A stretch of DNA of 64,000 nucleotides, taken from positions 1 to 64,000 of IMG/VR virus record IMGVR_UViG_3300021964_007369; one strand, written 5' to 3'. Position 1 is the first letter of the stretch. Each line of letters opens with the position of its first letter. Origin of the DNA: a virus. Below, one piece after another: positions 31,194 to 40,436 of the stretch. A model generated the notes under the pieces. It did no database searches, was not told where the DNA came from, and worked only from the letters and a program-made list of their open reading frames with translations. A program made the position numbers and the translations under genes.

Positions 31194-32093
31194 CTATTTA
31201 ACTTCCTTTATTTTTTCAGATATCTTTTTGGCAATATGTTTAATACTGTTAATATCGTAATGGTACGGACTTCTGCCTAATCTATGCTGATCGTCTCCAA
31301 CAACTTCTTCCCAATCAATTTCTAATAGTTTTGCTCTATAAGGACGCATCTGATGTTTAATACCTAGATGTATACCTTTTTGAAACCTGTGTACATCATA
31401 CCAACTGTTTACATCAAAATGTTTTCCATTTGTAACTTTGTTTTTAAATATATGTGTAAAATTTCCAGTGACTGGAATATCTTGATAGTATCCTATCTTT
31501 TTGTTAATCCAACGTCTAGCTGGTGGAGTATACACTAATTGTATTCTATCCTCAAATAATCCTGTGACTAATTCAGCAAAACGTCTTCCCCATTCACCTT
31601 GCATATTCCAATTTTCTTTTTGATTCCAAAATCCTCTAAATACTAAGTCGTCATCATATGTACATACATTACGTTTATCGTTCAGTATATCTAATATGTT
31701 TTCAGGAAACTTTAATTTAGTAAGTTCACTTGCTGATTTTTCTTTGATTAGTTGCTTAATTAATGTTACATGTTCTTTATTGTATTGACAACGTGCTTCT
31801 GATTCTCTTGTAAAACTAGCAATTAGATAGTTGTCTTTTTTATTTGTTTTAGGAACTATATCAAAATAATCTTTGCTTACAATTTCTTTGTATATACGTC
31901 TGCCAAACGGATACTTTTTTGCATCACTTTTATTATACCATTTGTCAACAGCATCAGCAATATATCCAATAGGTGAAAACAAACTACCTATAGTAGTTGT
32001 ATCTAATCTTTGAAATGTATGTTGCGGATATTTTTTAATTAGTATTGGTATAGTATCTTCTAATTCACATCCGCCCCAGAGGAAGAAGTTCAT
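31194..32093 (-). CDS. Unknown protein, possibly DUF6270/SGNH-like
   Basis: The 299-residue protein starts MNFFLWGGCELEDTIP and has TTTIGSLFSPIGYIAD soon after. This vaguely recalls DUF6270, an SGNH-like family with GSC at the start and SLxSP. The rest is basic and aromatic, without a firm motif. It overlaps rSAM-4 by 4 bases and sits 4 bases from rSAM-3, so it is part of the same operon and may act on the same substrate. Confidence 0.5.
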   Translation of the reverse strand: MNFFLWGGCELEDTIPILIKKYPQHTFQRLDTTTIGSLFSPIGYIADAVDKWYNKSDAKKYPFGRRIYKEIVSKDYFDIVPKTNKKDNYLIASFTRESEARCQYNKEHVTLIKQLIKEKSASELTKLKFPENILDILNDKRNVCTYDDDLVFRGFWNQKENWNMQGEWGRRFAELVTGLFEDRIQLVYTPPARRWINKKIGYYQDIPVTGNFTHIFKNKVTNGKHFDVNSWYDVHRFQKGIHLGIKHQMRPYRAKLLEIDWEEVVGDDQHRLGRSPYHYDINSIKHIAKKISEKIKEVK

Positions 32094-33238
32094 ATATCCA
32101 ACTCCGGAACTACATCTACTAAATTTTGATTTCGACTTTCGTCTAACTTTGCAGTATACTCTTTAAATGCATCTAATTTATTTGACCAATCTTCTGCCCA
32201 CATGTAATCTATAATGCCTTGCACTTTAGGCAAATCTATATACGGTCTTAGTCTAAGGGCGGCTAAATTTTTCAAATCTTTCGGTAAACATCTTATGTTT
32301 AGATATTCAGGATGATTTAAAATATTAAAATATATTTTATGTTCATAGGGTAATGCCCATTCAATTAATTTATCTAAGTGTAATATGTTGTACATCTGCA
32401 CTGTACAATGTATTTCAATAGTTGCGTTATAAAGTTTTCTAATATCCTGAAAGTTGCGTTCTATAGTAGCCCAGTTACTAGGATATCGTATGTATCTATC
32501 AAGTTCGCCTGTTGCATCAATACTACAATTTAATTGTACATGTTTAAACTTACTCCATTTCCATATTAAATCTTTAGGAACATTTGTAAGATTAGTGTTA
32601 TACTTTAATTTTATTTTATGTGCTGTTTTATTATCTATAAAATAATCAAGCAATCTATGCTGTTCTTTAATAATAGTTGGTTCGCCACCTGTTAGATATA
32701 TTTCATCGACTGTATTAGCAATGCTGAATAAATTTTCCCAAGTCTTTTCATCTTCAGGCCAATCCATATTACTTAATCGTTTATATTCACTTTCACTTAG
32801 AGCTTCTTCAACTAGATTCCATTCTTTGACCCACATACTACTTGCATACGGATTGCACATTCTACATTTTAAATTACATAAGTTGCCTAACCGTAAGTCC
32901 ACATATTTAATATCAAAAGGTGCATCTACTGTATACTTAATATCTTCTTGCCATTTATGATTCCATGCTTGTCTTGCACTACGCACACCTGCATCTTCTT
33001 CACGGAAACATCTTGTACACATTTCAGGACGTTCACCGTCAAGCATTTGCTTACGTATTTTTTTATATACTTCGCTATTCCATGCTTCTTCTAAGTTATC
33101 TTTGTTTAGTTTAAAAGGGGTGCCATCTTCTTTGGTAATAAAATTTTGTCCAGGAATAGAGTTACAACACACACGAAGATTGCCACTAGCATTGGTAGCT
33201 AGATGCATCCACGGAAGTATACAAAATGTTTTACTCAT
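32090..33238 (-). CDS. Radical-SAM protein with N-terminal twitch-like Cys region (rSAM-4)
   Basis: The 382-residue protein opens with FCILPWMHLATNASG...RVCC (Cys6, 24, 25) and MCTRCFREED (Cys74, 77). The core CNLKCRMC is at 121, 125, 128 and LTGGEPTIIK follows. The C-terminus ends SRNQNLVDVVPELDI. It shares all these with rSAM-5 and rSAM-8. The upstream gene overlaps by 8 bases. Confidence 0.86.
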   Translation of the reverse strand: MSKTFCILPWMHLATNASGNLRVCCNSIPGQNFITKEDGTPFKLNKDNLEEAWNSEVYKKIRKQMLDGERPEMCTRCFREEDAGVRSARQAWNHKWQEDIKYTVDAPFDIKYVDLRLGNLCNLKCRMCNPYASSMWVKEWNLVEEALSESEYKRLSNMDWPEDEKTWENLFSIANTVDEIYLTGGEPTIIKEQHRLLDYFIDNKTAHKIKLKYNTNLTNVPKDLIWKWSKFKHVQLNCSIDATGELDRYIRYPSNWATIERNFQDIRKLYNATIEIHCTVQMYNILHLDKLIEWALPYEHKIYFNILNHPEYLNIRCLPKDLKNLAALRLRPYIDLPKVQGIIDYMWAEDWSNKLDAFKEYTAKLDESRNQNLVDVVPELDI

Positions 33239-34430
33239 ATCTTTTAAACTCCGGTACTATGTCAAACAGATTAGTGTCTCTACTTGCATCTAATTTTTTA
33301 CTAAATCTTAAAAACTGATCCCAGTTTTCAGATTTTTGTTCAGCAAGTAAAAAATTTAAATTAGTATTAATAAATCTTTCTATACGCTTTTTTCGAGAAG
33401 TACTTATATCGTATGTTTTAACTTTTTCTAAATATGCTTTGTATTTCTTTTCTGCTGTATCCTTTAATCCCACAGGCAATATTTGGGGGTTAATAAATTT
33501 AGGTGCCCATGCAATGTTTCCGTGTACAGGTAAATCTAATTCAAATGTAAAGTAGTCATATGCTTCAGGCAGTCCCATTACATTCCAAGCACTATAACAT
33601 AATGCCGCTCTGGCTTCAAACTTATCACCTAGTTCTAATTTAACTTTCTTTAAGTTTTCTGCAATTTGTTTTGTGTTTGCTTCAGTACGAATATATTCAT
33701 TTAGTTCTGGATGACCGTCTATACTCAAACTTATATCAACACTTCTAAAATCTTTCCATGCTTCTAGTGCATCAAACTTTCCGTACTTTAGTTTACTTAA
33801 ATTTGTGCTGTACTTAACTGTGATATGTTCACCATGGGGCCTCAGTGCCTCTAATACCTTATAATGCATAGGATCCATTAGAGGTTCTCCGCCAGCAAAC
33901 TCCACTATTTCCATAGTTGGTGCTAGTTTTTCTATGTTAGCTAAGAACTCTGGATTGTTATAGTTTTCTTGTCTAGTTGTATCATTTTTCCAACCTATGT
34001 CTTCATATTCGTCTTTGACTTTAGCCCAATCTTTTAACCATGTCGTTGAAAGGTCTGGCTTACATGTTCTACAACGGAAGTTACATAAGTTACTAAGTTT
34101 TAATTCTAGCACTGGAATATTAAACGGTACTTGTGTATGTTCTTCGTCTTCATCAAACGGATACATCCAATTGCGGGTCTTGTTCATAGTTTGACGCATA
34201 CTAACACTGCCTTGGTCTTCTAATTGATAACAAGGCCAACAACCTTCTGGACGTTCATCGTTCAAAAGTTCTTTACGCAACTTTTGCATATGTTTATTAT
34301 TCCAAATTTGTTCTAGTGTTTCATCAGCAATATTACCTACAGTTTGCATACTTCTACAACAAGGAGCAACGTTACCGTCAACTCTTGTGCTTAGATGTAT
34401 CCAGGGTAATATACAAAAATTATTCTTCAT
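33231..34430 (-). CDS. Radical-SAM protein with N-terminal twitch-like Cys region (rSAM-5)
   Basis: From ATG 34430 (MKNNFCILPW), inside the preceding gene's end, the protein has 399 residues. Cys6, Cys24-25 and GCWPC (64, 67) form the N-terminal auxiliary set. CNFRCRTC (116, 120, 123) is the core, with EFAGGEPLMD after it, and SRDTNLFDIVPEF lies at the C-terminus. ATG 34463 is an alternative start that adds 11 residues before the conserved part. It overlaps the preceding gene by 11 bases. Confidence 0.84.
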   Translation of the reverse strand: MKNNFCILPWIHLSTRVDGNVAPCCRSMQTVGNIADETLEQIWNNKHMQKLRKELLNDERPEGCWPCYQLEDQGSVSMRQTMNKTRNWMYPFDEDEEHTQVPFNIPVLELKLSNLCNFRCRTCKPDLSTTWLKDWAKVKDEYEDIGWKNDTTRQENYNNPEFLANIEKLAPTMEIVEFAGGEPLMDPMHYKVLEALRPHGEHITVKYSTNLSKLKYGKFDALEAWKDFRSVDISLSIDGHPELNEYIRTEANTKQIAENLKKVKLELGDKFEARAALCYSAWNVMGLPEAYDYFTFELDLPVHGNIAWAPKFINPQILPVGLKDTAEKKYKAYLEKVKTYDISTSRKKRIERFINTNLNFLLAEQKSENWDQFLRFSKKLDASRDTNLFDIVPEFKRYE

Positions 34431-35544
34431 TCCAAATTTTCCTAAACTTTGGTTCAACATCAAACAACTTTTCGTTTCTGATTTTGTCTAATTTCTCAGT
34501 ATATTCTTTAAACTTCTTCCATTTGCTTTTATCTCGATTTTGAGTTTTTAACCATTTAACAATGTTATCAAAGCTAGGTTCTTTACTGTATCTTGCAATT
34601 AACTTTCTCTTTGTCTTGTCTGGTAAATTAGCAGGGTCTTGATAAGTCGGAAAATAACTAATATTACCAAATGCTTTACTATAATTTTCATGAGGGCCAA
34701 AATATTTTTTTATAACAGATAGCATTTGTTGTAGATGAAAGATATTATACATTGTAACTGTAATACTAATACCAGGAATAAAATTGGGCAGTCGGTCTCG
34801 CATATACTCCATATTTTTTACTGCTGTTTCAAGTGGATGATTAGGTCCGCCTCTTATATATTTGTAAAGTTCTCCTGTAGCTTCTAAACTTAGATTACAT
34901 TTTATTTTTTTGAACTGTTTTAATTTTTCAATATAATAATCACTTATGCCTGTGCCATTTGTAAAAACAACAAGTGTTGTATTTCTTTTAAAATTATCAT
35001 CTAATCTATCTATAAAGTTTAAGAACTGGTCAGTAACAAACGGCTCGCCACCTTTTACTTCTAATACAAAGTCGTCATAAGTTACATTATTACAATATTC
35101 AACAATTTGATCTAACCTATAATCAGGCATATCATATTTTGGTGTTATAACTCTTTCTAAATCAAATCCGCCTTCTACAAGTTTCTTTTCATCAGCAATC
35201 CATTTGGTGCTATTTCTACTTTCGCACATTCTGCATTTTAAATTACATGTATTACCAAATGTAATATCCAAATAAGTAATCTCGCCTTCTTTGGCGTCGC
35301 CCTTATTTCCTCGCCATTCTCGTCTACTCGGAATGCCTTTTTCTTCTGTAATCTTACAAACTTCACAACCTTTGTGAAGTAATCCTTTTTCTTTTACCTC
35401 ATTGTATGCGTTTGCATACCAATCAAATATATTTTCTTCGCCTTCTGGAGACACTGCATCTGTAAATATACAACAAGGTTTAATCGTACCTCTGTTGTTT
35501 ATATTCATATGATGCCATGGGCTTAAACAAAATTTCTCAGACAT
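34420..35544 (-). CDS. Radical-SAM protein with N-terminal twitch-like Cys region (rSAM-6)
   Basis: With ATG 35544 (MSEKFCLSPW) the protein is 374 residues. Cys6, Cys24-25, GCEVC (60, 63) and the core CNLKCRMC (100, 104, 107) are seen, then VKGGEPFVTD. The N-terminal part is shorter than in rSAM-3 or rSAM-8. The C-terminus RNEKLFDVEPKF is a diverged form of the shared tail. ATG 35601 would place 19 extra residues over the end of rSAM-7's gene, so the shorter start is preferred. Confidence 0.84.
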   Translation of the reverse strand: MSEKFCLSPWHHMNINNRGTIKPCCIFTDAVSPEGEENIFDWYANAYNEVKEKGLLHKGCEVCKITEEKGIPSRREWRGNKGDAKEGEITYLDITFGNTCNLKCRMCESRNSTKWIADEKKLVEGGFDLERVITPKYDMPDYRLDQIVEYCNNVTYDDFVLEVKGGEPFVTDQFLNFIDRLDDNFKRNTTLVVFTNGTGISDYYIEKLKQFKKIKCNLSLEATGELYKYIRGGPNHPLETAVKNMEYMRDRLPNFIPGISITVTMYNIFHLQQMLSVIKKYFGPHENYSKAFGNISYFPTYQDPANLPDKTKRKLIARYSKEPSFDNIVKWLKTQNRDKSKWKKFKEYTEKLDKIRNEKLFDVEPKFRKIWNEE

Positions 35545-36517
35545 GTTCTTTCCATTTCGTAGTATTGAGATCTGCCGCACAATTACACCATTGCTTTGCA
35601 CACAATATAGGATCTTGTTCTAGGGTAAAACCTGTTTCTATGTTACCCAATATGCCGCCCTGTTTGCAAGTAGCTCTATATACACTACCATCGTTATCAA
35701 TCATAAGCGTTTCTAAGCCTGCCATACACTTCCAACCTTTAAATGTATTCCATTTATTCTTTGTTAAAGTGTTTACATTATCTAGCCAATTTTTTTCTTT
35801 AGTCCATAGTTCGCAGTTTTCTTTATTAGTGCCTGCTTTGTTAAAACTATCCAAATATTCTAATTCTTCGTCGTTGTAATATCCTGTTGCTCCGCCCCAT
35901 TGAACTCCTTCAAATTCCATACCGCTTGCACCAGGCGGATTAAATTCGCCTTGCTTGTTTGTCATAGGACGTATTCTACGCATTACATATTGTATATCAT
36001 TTGTTTGTAGCCAGTCTACAACACCTTTAACTTCATCTAAGCGTCCAGGCAAATACATTAGATGAACATGTATATGTTTTGCTTTATCTTTTAAGCCTAG
36101 TAATACTTCTTTCATGTGTGGTATACGCAGATGTTCAAAGTGCCAACTAAAAATTATATTATCAATATACTCTAATGCTTTGGTATATTTTTCTAAAGGC
36201 AAACTTCCATTACTAATAATACTTGTTTCATCTACATTATATTTTTTAAACAATGCAAGTATATCTAATATTTGCGGATGTACAAACGGCTCGCCGCCTG
36301 TAAGGCTCATTCTAATTTTCTTATCTTTATAAAACTCTCTTAGTGTTTTGATTGTGTATTCAAAACTTTCAAGTGGCATATGTTTGCTTGTATTATCGTG
36401 TAGATCAGCACCACAGTAACTACAATCAAAGTTACAGCGTTTGCCCATATTCCATTCTATACGTACCCAAGATTTATATTTCTTAGCACTATGCTCTACA
36501 CGTACTAGATCCATCAA
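35537..36517 (-). CDS. Radical-SAM protein with C-terminal SPASM/twitch-like region (rSAM-7)
   Basis: The 326-residue protein has CNFDCSYC (28, 32, 35), LTGGEPFVH (74-77), and a C-terminal GWKCMAGLETLMI, TCKQGGILGNIETGF and CAKQWCNCA. These are related to the end of rSAM-1, so the two form a subfamily. It has no N-terminal Cys region. It overlaps its neighbours by 8 and 4 bases. Substrate unknown. Confidence 0.86.
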   Translation of the reverse strand: MMDLVRVEHSAKKYKSWVRIEWNMGKRCNFDCSYCGADLHDNTSKHMPLESFEYTIKTLREFYKDKKIRMSLTGGEPFVHPQILDILALFKKYNVDETSIISNGSLPLEKYTKALEYIDNIIFSWHFEHLRIPHMKEVLLGLKDKAKHIHVHLMYLPGRLDEVKGVVDWLQTNDIQYVMRRIRPMTNKQGEFNPPGASGMEFEGVQWGGATGYYNDEELEYLDSFNKAGTNKENCELWTKEKNWLDNVNTLTKNKWNTFKGWKCMAGLETLMIDNDGSVYRATCKQGGILGNIETGFTLEQDPILCAKQWCNCAADLNTTKWKEHV

Positions 36518-37920
36518 AGATGTCCTTTAAATAACGGGAATATTTCTTCGAAATTATCGTAGCCTCTTGTTTTATTAACTAGTTTAATGTATTCTTTAAA
36601 TTCAGGCATACGTGCAGACCAATCTTCTGCGTTCATAAACCTAATAACACCTTGATAACGTTTTAATCCATAAGGTGCATTCATCCATTGCTCCTTGGTA
36701 ATACCTGCTTCTTTTACTCCGGTAAACTTGTCCCAGTTTTCATCAAGCCAAGGATAGAATTCGTTTTCATATTTGTCTGTAACTTGTTTCTTAAGTTCAA
36801 GCGGTAGTGTTTTAACATTTAGTTGTGGAGGCCAATATGCAAAATGCATGTTGATACCGCCTGCTCCAAATGGCCATTTGTTCCATTTTTTAAAACCTTG
36901 CTCAACTTTCCATTTTATAAAGTCGGGAATGTAACCAATATTAAGTGCCATAATAGTTGTTGCTGTTGTTACTTCGACGTTATCTGTAGTTGCGTCAAGT
37001 TTCCACATTTGTTCTACTTGGTGATTCCATTTACTAGGATAGCGTATATAATCATTTTGATCTCCAAGTGCATCAACACTGTAATGGAAACGCACACGCT
37101 TAAATTCTGCCCATAGGTCAAATAAATCATCACGCCACTCTACAGCATTTGAATTATATCGCAGTTCCATATTCTTAGCATGGCCACGTTTAATACATTC
37201 TTCTAGCAATTCATAGTGTTCGTCAATAATTAAACTTTCTCCGCCTGCAAAATACAGTTGGTACATATGCGGAATTTGATCCATTAGGTCTGCCCAGAAC
37301 CTTGGATTGTTTTTATGCCAGTTATAACTTGCTCCGTCATTGCGACCTTTGTTATGCCAGCCACTGGTATTTTTTAATTTTTCATTTTTCATTTGCGGAT
37401 ACATTTCGTTCCACTCTTTAATCCAACCTGTTGAATCATGTGGTGAACACATAACACATGCTAGTTGACATTTACTACCTAAACGCAAATCAATATATCT
37501 AATCTTTGGAGGTATGCTTCCATCTTCTTTTGTCTCGGCAACTAGTTCGTCAAGATTAAACCTATTACCCCAATACTCTGTTTCCCAATTACGTTTACTT
37601 AGGTGTCCTGACTCTTCTTCTTTATAACATTTTAAACAACTAGCAGGCTTTTCTCCACGCAACATCATTTTACGAACGTTACGCATATAGCCACTATTCC
37701 ATGCTTCTTCCAATGTTGTGTGATTAAAGTTAGCAGGAACGCCGTCGTCATTTTTTACAACGCCAACTTCTCCGCCGCCTACTTTTTTATTACTGTCTGG
37801 ATCTTGTACACTACTTGCATTTGATGTACAGCAGGTCCTCATCTTTCCGTCTGGTCTACTACTTAGGTGCATCCAGGGTAAAGCACAAAATGTTTCTGAT
37901 GGTAAGGGTTTATTGCTCAT
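36514..37920 (-). CDS. Radical-SAM protein with N-terminal twitch-like Cys region (rSAM-8)
   Basis: ATG 37920 (MSNKPLPSETFCALPW) gives 468 residues; the frame from 37947 begins with TTG. The N-terminus has Cys12, 30, 31 and SCLKC (95, 98). The core is CQLACVMC (151, 155, 158), where Gln replaces the common Asn. FAGGESLIID has Ser where others have Pro. It is the largest of the set, owing to inserts at about 35-60 and in the middle. Its tail ends with a diverged EEIFPLF. Confidence 0.82.
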   Translation of the reverse strand: MSNKPLPSETFCALPWMHLSSRPDGKMRTCCTSNASSVQDPDSNKKVGGGEVGVVKNDDGVPANFNHTTLEEAWNSGYMRNVRKMMLRGEKPASCLKCYKEEESGHLSKRNWETEYWGNRFNLDELVAETKEDGSIPPKIRYIDLRLGSKCQLACVMCSPHDSTGWIKEWNEMYPQMKNEKLKNTSGWHNKGRNDGASYNWHKNNPRFWADLMDQIPHMYQLYFAGGESLIIDEHYELLEECIKRGHAKNMELRYNSNAVEWRDDLFDLWAEFKRVRFHYSVDALGDQNDYIRYPSKWNHQVEQMWKLDATTDNVEVTTATTIMALNIGYIPDFIKWKVEQGFKKWNKWPFGAGGINMHFAYWPPQLNVKTLPLELKKQVTDKYENEFYPWLDENWDKFTGVKEAGITKEQWMNAPYGLKRYQGVIRFMNAEDWSARMPEFKEYIKLVNKTRGYDNFEEIFPLFKGHL

Positions 37921-37927
37921 ACTGTAC

Positions 37928-38995
37928 TTATTTAAACTGTTCTGCAAAGGGATCGAACTCGGCGCCGCATTTCATTGCACACACTTTAAGTTTACCATCA
38001 CTGCAACTAGGCTTTGCCCAACTTTCTTGTATACGATCAAATATACCTGTGTTAAAAACTTTTCCTAATCCGTTTCGGGCATCGAGTACACTTTTATCAG
38101 GAATAAAATCCCATATTTGCTCTACTTTAGGATCTTTATGCCACCATTTGTACATACGTCCAGCTGTCCAACAACAAGGTAATGCTAGTCCTTCTGCTGT
38201 GATGAACAAACTGTTTTCTTTTTTAACTTTACAAATGATAGGAGCCGCATCATAATATGCATCCATACTACCGTATTTCTTGAGGATAGTTTCTTGCTTG
38301 GTAAGTGCTTTGTTTTGGTACTTTGTGTCTGGCTTTTTGAGCTCTGCTGTATCTTTGCCTTTGCGGTCTTTGGCTTGGTGCTTTTCTTTCTTGTTTGAAT
38401 TTGTGTCAATAAATCTTCCCGTCTTCTTTTTCATAAATTTTTCGCACCCCCATTTGTTAGCAAGTGCTTCTGCTTCTTCAACTTGGTGTTGATTATGTTC
38501 AAATATTAAATAATCCCAACGTGCTCTACCTCCTGCATTTATAAATGCTTGCATGTTGCGTTCTACGTTGTCCCAAACAACACCTTGACGATATATATGG
38601 TTAGTATCGCGTAAACCATCAACGCTAAAAATAACAGCCCCCATGCGACCAAAAGTTGTCGCCAAGTCGCTCCACCATTCTTCATTCTTTGCGCCTCCAT
38701 TTGTATTCATGCTTAACCACATATTAGGATTGTGTTGTCTAAAGTATTTGAATATTTCTAATGTGTCTCGAGCAACAATAGGATCACCTAAGTTACCACA
38801 CATATACATTGTATCTAATTGCTTAATGAATTCAGGAGTGAATATGCGTTGGCAATCGTTAAGAGATAATTCATCTAAATTAATATGAGGATTAATTCCT
38901 TCGCCGTTCATATTACGATCACACATAGGACAACTTGCTTGACAGTTTTGTGTTACTTCAAGATGAATTGTTTTTATATCATTATACTGATACAT
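37928..38995 (-). CDS. Radical-SAM protein, SPASM type (rSAM-9)
   Basis: The 355-residue protein has CQASCPMC (18, 22, 25). In place of GGEP it has MCGNLGDPIVA. A Lys-rich insert lies at about 190-230 (KKEKHQAKDRKGK and after). A C-terminal region with LALPCCWTAGR and SCSDGKLKVCAMKCG has the Cys spacing of a SPASM domain. SPASM radical-SAM proteins often modify ribosomal peptides or other substrates. It overlaps the kinase-like gene by 14 bases. Confidence 0.84.
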   Translation of the reverse strand: MYQYNDIKTIHLEVTQNCQASCPMCDRNMNGEGINPHINLDELSLNDCQRIFTPEFIKQLDTMYMCGNLGDPIVARDTLEIFKYFRQHNPNMWLSMNTNGGAKNEEWWSDLATTFGRMGAVIFSVDGLRDTNHIYRQGVVWDNVERNMQAFINAGGRARWDYLIFEHNQHQVEEAEALANKWGCEKFMKKKTGRFIDTNSNKKEKHQAKDRKGKDTAELKKPDTKYQNKALTKQETILKKYGSMDAYYDAAPIICKVKKENSLFITAEGLALPCCWTAGRMYKWWHKDPKVEQIWDFIPDKSVLDARNGLGKVFNTGIFDRIQESWAKPSCSDGKLKVCAMKCGAEFDPFAEQFK

Positions 38996-39473
38996 TGAGC
39001 TCTCCTAATCTTTTGTTCACTAACCAAGCAACTGTCTGTAAATTATTAAAATATTTCCATGGCATAAAATCTGGAGTAACTGAAAAACTATCTGCATCAA
39101 TTAGCATTACTTTATTTTGTTTTGTTATAACAACATTATTTAATGATAGATCTCTATGCATAAAAAATTTGTCACTCCATCTATTTTTACTTAACTCTAA
39201 TGAATCTAAATAAATTTGATTATAAGTTGCATATATGTCTATATAAGTTTGTCTCGAAAATCTATGATGCTGTGTTAATGCATTTTCTACATCGCACAGT
39301 ATATCAAGTTTTTCTGTAGTATACTGTGTAGGACTTATCCAAGATATTACCTTCATAAAATGATCTTTATGACTTGACAATTCTCTATACAAATTAAAGT
39401 CTGATAAACTCCATTCATTTTTGTACAATGTTTTTCTTATACAGTTGTCTTCTATCTCAATCTTAGCTTCCAT
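38982..39473 (-). CDS. Very short kinase-fold phosphotransferase-like protein
   Basis: Only 163 residues, yet with HRDLSLNN (106-113) and IDADSFS (Asp126, Asp128), the catalytic loop and metal site of the protein-kinase/aminoglycoside-phosphotransferase fold. A Lys (14) and Glu (31) are in place for a reduced N-lobe, and a glycine loop is not obvious. It may phosphorylate a sugar or small molecule made by the neighbouring enzymes. It is coupled to rSAM-9 and a small gene by overlaps. Confidence 0.62.
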   Translation of the reverse strand: MEAKIEIEDNCIRKTLYKNEWSLSDFNLYRELSSHKDHFMKVISWISPTQYTTEKLDILCDVENALTQHHRFSRQTYIDIYATYNQIYLDSLELSKNRWSDKFFMHRDLSLNNVVITKQNKVMLIDADSFSVTPDFMPWKYFNNLQTVAWLVNKRLGELNVSV

Positions 39474-39690
39474 CTAGAACCATCTTTACATCTTTGCCGG
39501 GGCCAACACGACTGGGCAGATCACCGTATTCTTTTACATACCAATCAATTACTGCAACATACCAATTTTCACTGTTATGATGAGCTTGTTTGTTAAACTG
39601 CCAAATATTATTGTTAGTGGCTTGCATTGTACTTAACGCTCTAGCACTTTCGGTTTGCAGTTCTCTGAGTGTTAGTTTCTTTTTTTCCAT
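39463..39690 (-). CDS. Small protein, unknown function
   Basis: A 75-residue protein with a Lys/Leu/Glu N-terminal helix and an aromatic middle (NIWQFNK, NWYVAVIDWYVKEYG), no Cys, and no leader-core pattern. It overlaps its neighbours by 11 and 19 bases. It is the shortest gene in the block and thus the first to test as a substrate, but it has no peptide-precursor features. Confidence 0.5.
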   Translation of the reverse strand: MEKKKLTLRELQTESARALSTMQATNNNIWQFNKQAHHNSENWYVAVIDWYVKEYGDLPSRVGPGKDVKMVLDGS

Positions 39691-40436
39691 ATCTTATTGT
39701 ATATCCTTTTGGCAAGATCATCATGATAACCTTTAATAATATGATTACATGCTGTATGAACTTTTTCATTTGGGTTATAATTAGGTGTTAAAGACATTAT
39801 ACTAGGATAAACTATATCTTTAATATATTTAAAATCATCGGCAGGATCAACTCCTTTTGTAAACCAAGCAGGAGTCTCTACTAGAATATAATCTACGTTA
39901 GGAATACTATCCATAATTTTAATTAATCCTAGAAAAGGTAACACTCCAATTATTTCTAATTCTAAATTACTAAACTTCTCTGCGTAGTCGGATAGTACTA
40001 ATTTTTTAGTTTTTGTATATTCGTTTGTACTACTAACCATATTCCATAGTAGGGTATTGTTTGGGTCATTTGGATAAAACAATCTCTGCGGATTGGTCAA
40101 CCCTATGACTGCTAAAATTTTTTCACGTTGTTTACTTAATTGTATTAAATCTTTAGTAGAATCAAGGGCAATGTTTGCTAAGCCGGCTCCGCCGAGGGCA
40201 TTATTAATTACTGGAACGTTTGCAAAGCGTCCAAGTGTAGTAGGGTATGAATTCTTTCTTTCTTCTGACTTCCAATCTTCTTTACTTTTATTTTTTCTTT
40301 TTTCGTTTGTTAACCTACACTTTTCAGTAACTTCGTCAGCTGATAAAGGACCCGTAGGATTATAAAGATGCTGAGCTAATCCAGATCCAGCAGTATAACT
40401 ATCTCCATTAGCGTATATTAGATCATACATAACCAA
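39672..40436 (-). CDS. SGNH-like hydrolase-fold protein
   Basis: The 254-residue protein begins with YANGDSYTAGSG, block I with the nucleophilic Ser, has GGAGLANIA as an oxyanion-type turn, and ends with GYHDDLAKRIYN, a possible His block. It may be an esterase or acyl-modifying enzyme. It overlaps the methyltransferase-like gene by 14 bases and the small gene downstream by 19. Confidence 0.6.
   Translation of the reverse strand: MVMYDLIYANGDSYTAGSGLAQHLYNPTGPLSADEVTEKCRLTNEKRKNKSKEDWKSEERKNSYPTTLGRFANVPVINNALGGAGLANIALDSTKDLIQLSKQREKILAVIGLTNPQRLFYPNDPNNTLLWNMVSSTNEYTKTKKLVLSDYAEKFSNLELEIIGVLPFLGLIKIMDSIPNVDYILVETPAWFTKGVDPADDFKYIKDIVYPSIMSLTPNYNPNEKVHTACNHIIKGYHDDLAKRIYNKIWKKRN

Noticed and set aside
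39463-39690. RiPP precursor peptide for the radical-SAM enzymes
   Set aside because: 75 residues, without Cys, repeats or a leader/core boundary. No other short ORF in the block looks like a precursor either.
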